This document shows, piece after piece, positions 1 to 8,855 of a stretch of DNA of 14,347 nucleotides. Origin of the DNA: Ramicandelaber brevisporus (lineage: Eukaryota > Kickxellomycota > Ramicandelaberales > Ramicandelaberaceae). How positions within the stretch are numbered: position 1 is the stretch's first letter; every line of letters starts with the position of its first letter. The notes under the pieces are model-generated. The model was not told where the DNA came from and did not search any database. It saw only the letters and a program-made list of their open reading frames with translations. The stretch spans positions 38,938 to 53,284 of the forward strand of contig MU602785.1 in assembly GCA_025201865.1 (NCBI GenBank). Direction: 5' to 3'. The position numbers were made by a program, and so were the translations under genes.

Positions 1-86
1 GGACCCAGGCGGATTTGCCCAGCTAAAAGAGAGAAATTGATTTAGTAATTGAGGGGAGGGAGGAGCAGGGGAGTGGGTGTGTGTGC

Positions 87-2543
87 TTAAGGTGACTTCA
101 AAAAAGCGTCTAAGATTGGCGAGTTGGAATCAACAATCTCGGAGTGGCTTGCGGTTAAGGAAATGTGTGCGACTGGCATCATTACGACCAGTGACGGCTC
201 GCTGTCCAATTCACGAATCTCGTCTTCGTCATCATCCTCGTCATCATCAGAATTGAATTCGTCGCCAAGACGAGATGTACGGTTGCTGAGCATGAGCTTG
301 TTGCTGCTTGCGCGCTTGCTCTGAGCGCCAGCGGTAGTAGCGGTGTCATTGCTGCAGCTGCGGGAAGGCGAGCTACTGTGCTTGACGATTGGTTGTTCAG
401 GAATGCCCGATTTAGGCTCACCTGGTTGATACGGGAGCATCTCCACTGTGTACGAGGCTGGATTTGGCATTGGCAGAGTGACAGACTGCTGATGAGGAAC
501 GGGGAACATGGCAGAGAGCATCACCGGATCTGACGGAACTGACACGTAGCTTGGACTGTGTTGAAGTGGCGACATTGTCGTGCCGTTGCCAAGCATGTTG
601 CTCTTAGACGCACTTGTGCTGAGCTGACCATCACTGTTTGTCATGTGTAGTTTGTGTCCAACAACATTGCGAAGTGCAGCATAGCCGGGACTGTTACCAC
701 TGCCACTGCCATTGGCCAGTGAACCATTTATTCTGCTACGGCCAAGTGTAATTGAGCCAGTGACGCTACCCATTCGAACACGCTGAGGAACATGAGCCGT
801 TCGATACCTGCTAGCAACATCATGATCAACCACAGCAGCGGCGCTGTATGTGCGACTCGGGATTACAGGACGCTGCGAGAACTGTGCAGATGCAACGGTG
901 GCTGCAGCCGCAGCGGTCGCAGAGACATAGGTAAACAGCTGGTCAGGACTCGGGCATGCAGCTGGACTTGGAAGCTCGTGAATGAGATGGCGCTCCTCCT
1001 CCATGGTATCTCTAGCGGCTGCGGTCCGTCCAATAGATGGCTGTGGCGGAGACGCGAATGGAGGCGAGAGGGGTGTCGAAGAATAGTACAACTGACGAGA
1101 TGATGCTGCAGAGGCTACAATGTTAACCGAGGTGTCAATGTCCCACTGCATGATGAACTCACCACTGTCACCGCGAGCGCCATCCATACCAGCAACGCCG
1201 CTCTCAGTGGCACCGCGTCCCGGATTGGCGTAGCCGACACTGTGCTTGGACTGTGTGCGTGGCAAGACGATACTTGCGCTGTCTTTCTTGGCGCGCTTTT
1301 TGCGTCTTTGAATATACGCGGCAAGAATCACGGCGATGAGAACCAGCAATACACCAGATGCGATGCTGATGCCCAAAGTGGCCTTGCTTCCACCAGACAT
1401 TGAGCGAGCCTCGGCATCAATTTCTGGTGGCGTTGAGGCATCGCCCGAGGAGTTGCCTGGTGGAGCACCGGGTGCCTGCTGTGGTGGCATGGGCTGAGTA
1501 ACAGGTGCACCTGGATCGGAGGGTAGCGTGGCATCCATGGGATCGGCTGGGTCAAGCGGATTGGATGGATCCGGCGGGATATCAGAGCCACTCGGGAATA
1601 AGTTACGCTGGTGAATACGGGTGGTGCGCTCAATCCAGTTCTTGTAAGCAGCCAGATGAGTAAAATACAGGAATCTGCCAGCGCACGACTGCTGCACTCC
1701 GCCATCAGAGTCAGAATCGACTTCGCCAGCCCATTCGGTAAGGAATCCCACTGCTGTCAGTGGTTTGTTTGAGCCAGTTGGTGCCAGAGCCACATAGCCA
1801 TTGTTAGGATAGGAATCATCCTTTGTGCATGACATGTCAATCGGAATTGAGCGCTTCTGGAGGAGAGCAGCCGGTGCCACCAGTTTGGCACACACTTGCT
1901 TCGAATTGGCGTCTGGATGAAAGGCGTTGTTATGCGATGCACACTCACCGTCATCTGCGCGCTGTAGTTGAGACTTGGTCCAAACTGCCGGGTTCTTGTT
2001 GTTTGTTGATGCACCGTTGCTGCCAACACTCACGATGCTGTCCACTGAGCCAGGTGTGCTACCAGACCATCCAATTGCCGACATGGAGCCAATCTGCGAC
2101 GTCACGGATGGATTCAGCATCATCCGAGGATCCCGGATGCCACGGCTGCTGCTTGACTTCGCTGCAGAGAATCTCATCAACGCAATATCATTGACATGGC
2201 TCGCCGATGTGAACTGGGGATGTGGAAGCACCACCTCGGGGTTCACGGATATCGCTGCGCCAGTCTGGGTGTCGAACGACAGTATATGGACAACGTTTGG
2301 GTTGCCTTGGTCCAAAATGCCACTGGGTGCAACGCAGCGAGCTGGAGCAGCGATCCATCCACTGCTCAGAACAACACCGAGACACTGGCGGCCGACAGTT
2401 GTGCTGGTGGCCTCGACGCCGATTGGAACGATGCCAGGATACAGTGCAGCGGAGTCCGAGGTCGGGCCGTCTCGAGTACGGGTAGCGTACAAGGGCGAGC
2501 CTTCAGGTGGCCAGGCAGGTTGGCTGAGCCCTGTAGTCTTCAT
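87..2543 (-). CDS. Single-pass membrane protein with trypsin-fold (S1) pseudoprotease ectodomain
   Basis: The protein is 818 aa from the first in-frame ATG. Residues about 37-317 have the chymotrypsin (S1) fold: CLGVVLSSGWIAAPARCV (54-71) aligns without gaps to the family's C42-to-C58 segment, NDIAL (118-122) carries the catalytic Asp, and a C-terminal helix follows (AAYKNWIERT). The catalytic His is Arg69. The CxGDSGGP block is CTKDDSYP (239-246), so the nucleophile Ser is Asp243. The three usual disulfide pairs (42-58, 168-182 and 191-220 in chymotrypsin numbering) appear retained, so the fold is probably intact but inactive. A Pro-rich stalk (about 318-386) leads to one hydrophobic helix (389-411), a basic stop-transfer run RRKKRAKK, and a roughly 400-residue Ser-rich, presumably cytoplasmic tail with an acidic patch near 760-785. 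A surface receptor or ligand-binding role is inference. No signal peptide follows Met1; the reading frame stays open and hydrophobic upstream without an ATG, so a 5' exon or a non-AUG start is likely. It is divergent from the coiled-coil gene. Confidence 0.8.
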   Translation of the reverse strand: MKTTGLSQPAWPPEGSPLYATRTRDGPTSDSAALYPGIVPIGVEATSTTVGRQCLGVVLSSGWIAAPARCVAPSGILDQGNPNVVHILSFDTQTGAAISVNPEVVLPHPQFTSASHVNDIALMRFSAAKSSSSRGIRDPRMMLNPSVTSQIGSMSAIGWSGSTPGSVDSIVSVGSNGASTNNKNPAVWTKSQLQRADDGECASHNNAFHPDANSKQVCAKLVAPAALLQKRSIPIDMSCTKDDSYPNNGYVALAPTGSNKPLTAVGFLTEWAGEVDSDSDGGVQQSCAGRFLYFTHLAAYKNWIERTTRIHQRNLFPSGSDIPPDPSNPLDPADPMDATLPSDPGAPVTQPMPPQQAPGAPPGNSSGDASTPPEIDAEARSMSGGSKATLGISIASGVLLVLIAVILAAYIQRRKKRAKKDSASIVLPRTQSKHSVGYANPGRGATESGVAGMDGARGDSGEFIMQWDIDTSVNIVASAASSRQLYYSSTPLSPPFASPPQPSIGRTAAARDTMEEERHLIHELPSPAACPSPDQLFTYVSATAAAAATVASAQFSQRPVIPSRTYSAAAVVDHDVASRYRTAHVPQRVRMGSVTGSITLGRSRINGSLANGSGSGNSPGYAALRNVVGHKLHMTNSDGQLSTSASKSNMLGNGTTMSPLQHSPSYVSVPSDPVMLSAMFPVPHQQSVTLPMPNPASYTVEMLPYQPGEPKSGIPEQPIVKHSSSPSRSCSNDTATTAGAQSKRASSNKLMLSNRTSRLGDEFNSDDDEDDDEDEIRELDSEPSLVVMMPVAHISLTASHSEIVDSNSPILDAFLKSP

Positions 2544-2918
2544 CGCAATACAGCCGGAGAGAGGGAGGGGGTGTGCTAGCAAAAAAAGTGACAAGCGAGG
2601 AATGAGTGGCGGAAGCAGGGGAAGGGAAGAAAGAGGGAGGATGGAAGAGGCGTGTAAACACTCAAGAACAAGAAGTAGAGAGGGGGGAAAAGAGACTACA
2701 AACACTTTAAGTTATCTATCGAGGAGTAAGGGAGTCACTGTGGAGAGACTGACAGATGTGTTTGTGTGTGACAGCTGGTTGTCTTTTTTCTATTTTGTAA
2801 TGTCGTGGCCAGTCGATCAAGATGCGCAAGATATGCTCCGGATCTGCTCAAAAGGACAGTTGTATCAACGATGTGCAGTCACCGGGTGAGCGATGAAAGG
2901 AGGAAGAGAAAAAAGGCG

Positions 2919-2952
2919 AATGAATGAATGAATGAGTGAATGAGTGAATCAA
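2919..2952. repeat. GAAT/GAGT tetranucleotide microsatellite
   Basis: Imperfect tandem copies of GAAT grade into GAGT on the plus strand. It is non-coding and lies in the shared divergent upstream region. Its complement resembles the CATT/CATC repeat about 370 bases downstream. Confidence 0.85.
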
Positions 2953-3165
2953 TGAACGAGTTATTAGACGAAGAAGGCGGTCAGAGGATTTATGAAGGAA
3001 GGAAAAGAACATGAAGAAAGAAAGAGCGCACACATCATCAGGGCTGAACACGTGGCTGCGCCATTGCTGACAGAAACAAAAACGAAGAGCGCCGCCCGTG
3101 GTTCCGGTTGGTTGGCTGTACGTACATTGTAACACTGCCTAATTGCTCCATAGAAAGCGCTTCGG

Positions 3166-3170
3166 CCAAT
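3166..3170 (+). promoter_or_regulatory. CCAAT box candidate
   Basis: A CCAAT pentamer in the context CGGCCAATG lies about 95 bases upstream of a TATAAA on the same strand and about 455 bases before the ATG of the coiled-coil gene. The spacing suits a promoter, but so short a motif occurs by chance often. Confidence 0.25.
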
Positions 3171-3262
3171 GTCATCAAAACAATCCGCCACGAAAGGATT
3201 GATTCTTGTTTTTATTTAATTGCTATCATCATTCCAAAGTGCAACGTTTGTGACTTTGATGT

Positions 3263-3268
3263 TATAAA
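3263..3268 (+). promoter_or_regulatory. TATA box candidate for the coiled-coil gene
   Basis: TATAAA on the plus strand sits about 360 bases before the chosen ATG, downstream of a CCAAT. If used, it would give a long 5' leader, or one shortened by splicing. The evidence is motif only. Confidence 0.25.
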
Positions 3269-3288
3269 CACCACAGAGTATCAACCCA

Positions 3289-3340
3289 TTCATCCATTCA
3301 TCCATCCATACATACATACATTCATACGTTCATACGGCTT
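3289..3340. repeat. CATT/CATC/CATA tetranucleotide microsatellite
   Basis: Degenerate tandem CATY/CATA units run for about 50 bases. The tract is non-coding and lies in the divergent upstream region. Confidence 0.85.
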
Positions 3341-3625
3341 CATCGGATGAGAGAACTGAATCAACTGCTGATGCCGATGTCAATGTCGATGTCGATATTA
3401 GTGACAATTCTGAGTGATGTCGGAGAGTGAGGGAAAAAAAAACAACAACAACAAAAGAGCCAAACGATAAACAAACAACAGAGCATACAGGTTCATTCTG
3501 TCTCTTTTATGACTCCTTTGTCCAATACTACCACCAACTCGACTCCACGTTCCTGATTTTGAAAGAGACGCTCAATCAAGACAGTGGCCACTCATAGTGC
3601 TGTTCCTGTGACGGAATCCTTGCTG

Positions 3626-6532
3626 ATGATCCCAGCATCGACAGAGCTGCCTTCAACCAGAGCGCGACCGAGATCGCGTCAGAACAGCATTCTCACAACA
3701 ACAACAACACACTTGGCAATGACAGTCAACAAGGCGAACACGGCAAGTGATCCAGCCACAGCGACAGCCACAACGACTTCCGTACCAAGTCGACTGCCTC
3801 TATCGACCCGCAAGTCTACAGCAACTTCAACAACGTCAGCTTCAACCGCTACTGCTAATGCTGCTGCTACAGCTTCCACTACACTCGCAGCGAAATCGGA
3901 GTCTGATGGCACAGTAGAAGATACCGATGGGAACCTAATTGACAATACGTCGGAAGTTGTTATTGTTCAGGACCCGAGACGCGCTTTACTAGCAGAATGG
4001 AGAGCCGCCCGAGCAATGAGTCTCGGTGAATCAGCAGTGAATGGCACTCGACCTGCAATGACATCCCGGTCAACCTCAGCCAGCTCCTCAATCGCCGATA
4101 AACAAGTGCCAGGACGCGGTCAGAATTCGACAGCGCTTGCGTCTGGTAGACAGCCGAGGCTTCGCCATGGAATCCCACCAATCCGTCCAGCCGGGCTATC
4201 ATCTGCAGTCACTCCGCTGACTGCCACGTCGTCGACAGTCGCAGTCGCAAAAACATCATCGGCAGCCGGAAACAGCAGCAGAGTTCCAGCCAGCACTGGC
4301 TTAAGCAGCCTTAACACAACAACAGCAGCAGCAGCGGTGGCAGCCAAGCGGAGAGCAGCATCAACATCAACTGGGGTTTCACAATCAACAGTGCAGAATC
4401 AGATTGGTCGTTCCACAGTCTCTATCACGTCAACAGCTAGACATCGCGCAGCAACCACAATCGATCACCGACAGCGGCCTGGTTTGGTCGGCGCAAGTGT
4501 TAAGAGCCCAGTGCCTGTAGCAAAGGCCAGTTCATCCAGTCCCGAGCCCAACCCAATTGACACAGAAAACAATGCAGACACAGACATCGACGCCGATTCC
4601 ACTACCACAGCTGTTGCACATGGTAGTGATGCTGACGACGATGATGAAGGCGATGATGACGATGATGATGACGATGCTGATGAACAGAGCGATACACTTG
4701 GTGACGATATCAACACTCGCACCACAGAAGTGCAAGCTGCAGCCAAGAGTCCAGCTGTGCACAAAACAACGCAAAGACTGCACAGTGGACATTCGACAAG
4801 TAAGACTCGGACTATGCCTGTGTTGAATGGATTTGCTGGATCTAATCGACGTGATTCACTGTCACCTCAGCAGCCTGCAGCCAACAGAAGAACATCAGCA
4901 TTCACTCCAAACAGCGGACCTTCATCAGCATCGCCTGTTCCCATTGGACCCAATCTACAGATGCGAAGACCAATTCCAGTTCCATCAACCTTGAATAGAA
5001 ATGACAGAATACAGAGAACACCTCAGCAACAGTTGCAGCAGCATCAAACACGCGTTTCATCCCCTCTTGTGGCAGATCTTGAACGTCAGATTTCATATCT
5101 ACGTGCAGAGAAGGTTACATATGAAAACACAATTGCACACAATAATGAGATAATTACACAGCTGAAGAATCAGTTGGAAGAAGCGCTAGTGAACAGAGTG
5201 CCCATTGAAGACTTGGAATCAGTGGCTGCTCAACTGGAAAGTATTCAGAAGCAGCAATCGAAGGCATCAAATGCACGTCCATATCAACACGTGATAGACA
5301 GCGACCAGCAGTTGGCATCAGACATTCATGAATTGATGCATGAGATTTTGACATCGCCGGCTAATGCTGATTACACCAGTGAGCACGAACGACCAAAATT
5401 GATAGCCAGAATCAGAGAATTGGAAGATAGCGTTGCAAAATTAGAAGGTGACTTAACAATAGCCACATTTGCATCAGAAGAGTCAGGAAACAACAAGGCA
5501 GAGCTGGAAGAGCTGAAAGAGCTGAAACAAGCTCATGCTACATTGCAGGCTAATTTCAACGAACTGCTGGATGAAAATGAGAAATTACATCGATTATCTA
5601 GTACAGCATTCGCTGATAGCGATGCTTTACCTAACAATGCTGATCAGGTCGTAGCAAATGCTGGTGAGAGTGACAGTGAGCAGCAAAATGGACAGCGGAT
5701 AAAGCTGGATCCAGTTGTCAGCCATAGTGACTTTGACTTTATTACTCAGACTATTGATAGCATCAGCATCTCAGAAGATGGAACAGTCGAGAACAATGGC
5801 AACGATGGTGATAATGAGAATGAGAATGAGAATGAGAGCTATGATGATGAGGAGGGAGTGATTTATATCTGTGAGACTGGAGTCCAGGCTGATTTAGTTG
5901 ATGTTGAGGCATTGATGGAAGACCGCGAAGCTATGATCAATCAAATCCATGAATCACTGTTTAGCAATGATCTAATGCATCAGCAAATGGTTAAATCGAG
6001 GGATAAATATAAATCACGAGAGAAGGAATTGGTTAGAAAGCACGAGCAAGTTTTGCATAAACTACAGCAATATAGACTTCATTGTCAAAATCTACAGCTT
6101 CAATTACAAGAGCAGCAGCAGCAATTCAATCATCACTGGGCTCAGTACCAACAGAATGGGGCAGCAGCTAACGGCGCTGATGACAGTGCCCAGTACTACG
6201 GGACTAACGATGATAATGCAGGTAATATCTCTGCAGTGGAATCTTCATCTGAGACTGGTGATAGATATGTTCCATCCAGCTCTGATAACGAGTCTGATAG
6301 AGAGCCAGTCAACGGCCACACTGTCAGCAATAAGCGAAGCAGTCATCGTCTCAGCGAAATGAATCGCCCGCTCAATGATGCTAGCGATGCAAGTGATTAT
6401 TCAGATGGACAAGGTGCACATCCAATGTACCGCAATCGTAAAAGCGTTAAAGAGCGTCGGCGTACTATTCTTACTGAACAATCGACGCAAGCGCAAGGCG
6501 ATACTGATGACGAGGAGCGGTTTACTGGTTAA
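3626..6532 (+). CDS. Large disordered and coiled-coil protein of unknown function
   Basis: The protein is 968 aa from the first in-frame ATG and I do not recognise its family. The N-terminal half (about 1-480) is Ser/Thr/Ala/Pro/Arg-rich and disordered-looking, with an Asp-rich run near 334-354. Heptad-like segments follow: about 481-545 (starting VADLERQISYLRAEK), 592-615 (IARIRELEDSVAKLEG), 622-660 (AELEELKELK) and 757-842, the longest, ending in a Gln-rich stretch. They are separated by acidic Asn/Glu-rich linkers, including a NENENENES run. The C-terminus is hydrophilic with a basic cluster (KERRR). I see no catalytic motif, signal peptide or membrane segment. The architecture suits a scaffold, cytoskeletal or polarity protein, but that is inference. 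The ATG has a weak context (C at -3); the next in-frame ATG at 3719 has G at -3 and is an alternative start, as is a spliced 5' exon. It is convergent with the RRM gene. Confidence 0.75.
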   Translation: MIPASTELPSTRARPRSRQNSILTTTTTHLAMTVNKANTASDPATATATTTSVPSRLPLSTRKSTATSTTSASTATANAAATASTTLAAKSESDGTVEDTDGNLIDNTSEVVIVQDPRRALLAEWRAARAMSLGESAVNGTRPAMTSRSTSASSSIADKQVPGRGQNSTALASGRQPRLRHGIPPIRPAGLSSAVTPLTATSSTVAVAKTSSAAGNSSRVPASTGLSSLNTTTAAAAVAAKRRAASTSTGVSQSTVQNQIGRSTVSITSTARHRAATTIDHRQRPGLVGASVKSPVPVAKASSSSPEPNPIDTENNADTDIDADSTTTAVAHGSDADDDDEGDDDDDDDDADEQSDTLGDDINTRTTEVQAAAKSPAVHKTTQRLHSGHSTSKTRTMPVLNGFAGSNRRDSLSPQQPAANRRTSAFTPNSGPSSASPVPIGPNLQMRRPIPVPSTLNRNDRIQRTPQQQLQQHQTRVSSPLVADLERQISYLRAEKVTYENTIAHNNEIITQLKNQLEEALVNRVPIEDLESVAAQLESIQKQQSKASNARPYQHVIDSDQQLASDIHELMHEILTSPANADYTSEHERPKLIARIRELEDSVAKLEGDLTIATFASEESGNNKAELEELKELKQAHATLQANFNELLDENEKLHRLSSTAFADSDALPNNADQVVANAGESDSEQQNGQRIKLDPVVSHSDFDFITQTIDSISISEDGTVENNGNDGDNENENENESYDDEEGVIYICETGVQADLVDVEALMEDREAMINQIHESLFSNDLMHQQMVKSRDKYKSREKELVRKHEQVLHKLQQYRLHCQNLQLQLQEQQQQFNHHWAQYQQNGAAANGADDSAQYYGTNDDNAGNISAVESSSETGDRYVPSSSDNESDREPVNGHTVSNKRSSHRLSEMNRPLNDASDASDYSDGQGAHPMYRNRKSVKERRRTILTEQSTQAQGDTDDEERFTG

Positions 6533-6920
6533 CTCTATTTGATACTCTTCCAATAATACATTCTAACTCGATTTACTCATTTTATAATCTGATTTCACTC
6601 AAAATCAAACTTATTACCATTACCATTATTACCATTACCATTATTAACACAAACAATTCTTGAATAATTAAAGTCAGGTAAATTAAAGTAAAGTAAAGTA
6701 AGGAAGAAGAACAACAAGTAAAGGACAAAGAAGAAAAAAAACACAACACAACAAAAGCATGAATGAAAAGGGAGAACAATGAAAGGACAGGAGGAATGAA
6801 ATGAAATCAAATGAAATGAAATGAGAATAAGTAAAAGTAAAATTAAAATGAACAAACAAAACAAAAAAGGATTAGTATTAGGAGGGAGGGAGAGAGAGTG
6901 GAGGGGGGATATGTATGAGT
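6533..6920. other. Convergent AT-rich 3' spacer
   Basis: This stretch of about 390 bases between the stop codons of two convergent genes holds both 3' UTRs. It is simple-sequence rich: ATTACC-like hexamers near 6614-6645, AAAGT-type units near 6685-6700, ATGAAATGAA units near 6797-6825 and a G/A-rich run near 6880-6908. AATAATA near 6552 could serve as the polyadenylation signal of the plus-strand gene. I see no gene here. Confidence 0.6.
6614..6645. repeat. ATTACC/ATT hexamer repeat
   Basis: Imperfect tandem ATTACC units interrupted by ATT, in the 3' spacer. No function is apparent. Confidence 0.7.
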
Positions 6921-8855
6921 TTAATACTTGAACGGATCAAATGAGGATAAAAGTGAGTTCGCAGCGGCGGAATCGGAATCAATTTTCAATAGGGATGAGG
7001 GTAATGACGACAACGATGACGATGTAATAGATGAAGAAGACGAAACGACGGAGGCTGTATTAGTGCTATTGATGGCTGTGGTGGATGGTAGCGAAAAGGA
7101 AAGTATATCGTGAAGTGGAGAGGGTTGGCGCAAAAATGTATCTCCAATAGTGCGAGGAACAAGGTTCATCTTGGCACTGTGCTGTTGATGAAGTAAGCCA
7201 GAAAGGACACTCGGCTGGACTTGAGATTGTTGATTATGCTGATTATGATGGTGGTGGTGGTGGTGATGATGGTGGCTGCTAGCAAGAGATGGAAGGCCAA
7301 TGCCAGAGTCTGAAGGGTTGTAACTACTGCTGCGCATGGCTGGGATCGACCCAGCAATGGTTGAACCAAGAACGCCATTCTGGAACAAGGACAAGTCTGA
7401 ATGGTGGAGCTGTGGAATGGCAGGCTGAGTGGTTGGTACTGCATGTTGGTCACGACGACTCATCAGCAAGCTGGGAAGCGGTCCAGAAGCAGGCGGTGGC
7501 AGTCCAATCGCCCCCAGACCAATGCCAATTTGGCCAGATGACACAGTGCGAGCATGAGTCGACTGCTGGCTGCACGTCGGTGGAAGCGACAGAGTTGACT
7601 GCACAGGCATTGGCCCTGAAGCTGATGGCACCGGTAGCTGCTGCTGCTGCTGCTGCTGTTGTGGCGGTGGTGTGTTCTTGCGGACGCGGTCCAGACCACG
7701 ACCCCAGGACAGGCGCAGGCGAGATGAGCCAATGACGTAGCCATTCAGCTGCTGGAGGGCTGCCTCGGCATTGGCACGCAGGGCAAACGTCACAAAGCCG
7801 CACCCTTTGCTGGCGGGAATCTTGCAGTAGGTGACTTCACCGTAGCGAGAGAACACTGTGCGCAAGTCATCGCTCGAGATGGGCTGGATCAAGCCGCCAA
7901 CAAAGATGGTTGTGTTGAACGGGTCAAGAGCCGGGTCATATCCATCGGAGGAGCAGCCTTCGCCAGAGGTGGCGGGGGTGACCATGGCACTGGGAGATGG
8001 GTTACGGCTGGCCACTGACGGGGTGGAGCGGCCGCTGGTGCGCATTGTGCAGCCATTTGAAACCAAAGAAACTGGCGGCGGAGGTGGAGTGGCCGCCGTT
8101 GGCGTGGAAGACATGGTGCTAGTGTTTGTGACCGGGGCCGAGTGGACGGACGAGTTGGCAACAGCTGCAATGGCTGCAGTAGCTGCTGCGGCTGCCGCAA
8201 CTGCTTGGTTGCGAACCAGTGATTTGGGAGTAGCCAACGAAATGCGCATTGCACGCGATCCGCACAAAGTGCCATTCATCTCCAGGAGGGCAATCTGCTG
8301 CTCGGTTTCGTCATTGAACCGCACGAACCCGTAGCCACGTGATGTGCGGGTGATCGGGTCGGTCACCACTTTGGCCGCCTTGACAGATCCATACCGAGAG
8401 CTGAAGAGCTGGTACAGCATGACGTCGGTGACCTCTGGGCTCAGATCGCCAACAAACAGCGAATACTCAGCATCGATTGCTCCAACGCTGGTGGTGCTGC
8501 TGTTGTTGCTGCAGGTGCTGCCAGCGCGACGGGAGTGTCCAGAGGGATGAATGTCATGCACGCCACCGCCGCTAGCCCAGTTGAGACGGAACACCTTGTT
8601 TGTGCCTGGAATCGGCTGGCCATTGTAGGTTGCCAGAACCATGGAGGCCAGCTGATGACTGCCAAACTCAACAAAGCAGTAGCCTGGATGCAGTGACTGC
8701 TGTTGCGGACGCTCGCGGATAATCTTGACGGTCACGACGAACCCAAGCGCCTGCCAGATCTGCTGAATGTACGACTCAGTCATCCAGTCTTCGATGTTGC
8801 CTTGCCACAGCGAACTGGCAATCCTTGAAGGATCCTGCTGCATGGAAACCTGCAT
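6921..8855 (-). CDS. Three-RRM RNA-binding protein, Nam8/Csx1/RBP47-like
   Basis: The protein is 644 aa from the first ATG, with three RNA recognition motifs. RRM1 spans about 14-98 (RNP2 LWQGNI, RNP1 GYCFVEF, then GQPIPGTNKVFRLNWASGG). RRM2 spans 131-211 (LFVGDL, RGYGFVRF). RRM3 spans 315-388 (IFVGGL, GCGFVTF, ending RLRLSWGRG). RRM1 beginning LWxGxxxxWM and ending LNWASGG, with a shorter RRM3, is the signature of the Nam8/Ngr1/Csx1, plant RBP45/47 and SECp43 group. Those proteins bind U-rich RNA and act in splicing, mRNA stability or stress response; which role applies here cannot be told. Linkers are Ala-, Ser- and Pro-rich; eight Gln follow RRM3, a run of ten His lies further on, and the C-terminus is Ser-rich. 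The start is uncertain: the two nearby ATGs (8855, 8843) have weak contexts, and CTACCCATGCAG just there looks like a 3' splice site, so an upstream exon is plausible. Confidence 0.88.
   Translation of the reverse strand: MQVSMQQDPSRIASSLWQGNIEDWMTESYIQQIWQALGFVVTVKIIRERPQQQSLHPGYCFVEFGSHQLASMVLATYNGQPIPGTNKVFRLNWASGGGVHDIHPSGHSRRAGSTCSNNSSTTSVGAIDAEYSLFVGDLSPEVTDVMLYQLFSSRYGSVKAAKVVTDPITRTSRGYGFVRFNDETEQQIALLEMNGTLCGSRAMRISLATPKSLVRNQAVAAAAAATAAIAAVANSSVHSAPVTNTSTMSSTPTAATPPPPPVSLVSNGCTMRTSGRSTPSVASRNPSPSAMVTPATSGEGCSSDGYDPALDPFNTTIFVGGLIQPISSDDLRTVFSRYGEVTYCKIPASKGCGFVTFALRANAEAALQQLNGYVIGSSRLRLSWGRGLDRVRKNTPPPQQQQQQQQLPVPSASGPMPVQSTLSLPPTCSQQSTHARTVSSGQIGIGLGAIGLPPPASGPLPSLLMSRRDQHAVPTTQPAIPQLHHSDLSLFQNGVLGSTIAGSIPAMRSSSYNPSDSGIGLPSLASSHHHHHHHHHHNQHNQQSQVQPSVLSGLLHQQHSAKMNLVPRTIGDTFLRQPSPLHDILSFSLPSTTAINSTNTASVVSSSSSITSSSLSSLPSSLLKIDSDSAAANSLLSSFDPFKY
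7246..7275 (-). repeat. Poly-His coding tract
   Basis: A run of His codons (CAT and CAC, seen as GTG/ATG repeats on the plus strand) encodes ten consecutive His in the C-terminal region of the RRM protein, followed by an Asn/Gln-rich stretch. The mixed codons suggest some age or selection rather than a fresh slippage event. Confidence 0.85.
7638..7661 (-). repeat. Poly-Gln coding tract after RRM3
   Basis: Eight Gln codons, nearly all CAG, directly follow a Pro run after RRM3. It is a pure-codon tract and likely to vary in length between strains. Confidence 0.85.

Larger units (their letters stand above)
2544..3625. promoter_or_regulatory. Divergent upstream region between the pseudoprotease and coiled-coil genes
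   Basis: This stretch of about 1.1 kb separates two genes transcribed away from each other and should carry both promoters. Next to the minus-strand gene, 2555-2700 is purine-rich on the plus strand, so the leader of that gene is strongly pyrimidine-rich. It also holds tetranucleotide repeats near 2919-2952 and 3289-3340, a GATGTC-type repeat near 3373-3400 and an A/AAC-rich run near 3435-3458. A CCAAT and a TATAAA on the plus strand are listed separately. I see no convincing gene in it. Short frames here are not conserved-looking, although a small 5' exon for either neighbour could hide in it. Confidence 0.6.

Noticed and set aside
1-86. Possible gene fragment at the left edge
   Set aside because: The 86 bases are G-rich and show no coding motif. 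They are most simply the 3' UTR of the pseudoprotease gene.
1975-2889. Plus-strand open frame of 304 codons
   Set aside because: It lies antisense to the S1 ectodomain, whose frame has clear family motifs. Its translation shows no domain, and its 3' part runs through low-complexity leader sequence.
2848-3191. Two overlapping minus-strand frames of 75-95 codons in the divergent region
   Set aside because: They run through tetranucleotide repeats and simple sequence and show no domain. One contains a weak signal-like start, mentioned only as a possible 5' exon.
3584-3625. GTG start upstream of the coiled-coil gene
   Set aside because: A nuclear eukaryotic gene normally starts at ATG. The 14 extra residues show nothing to favour a non-AUG start.
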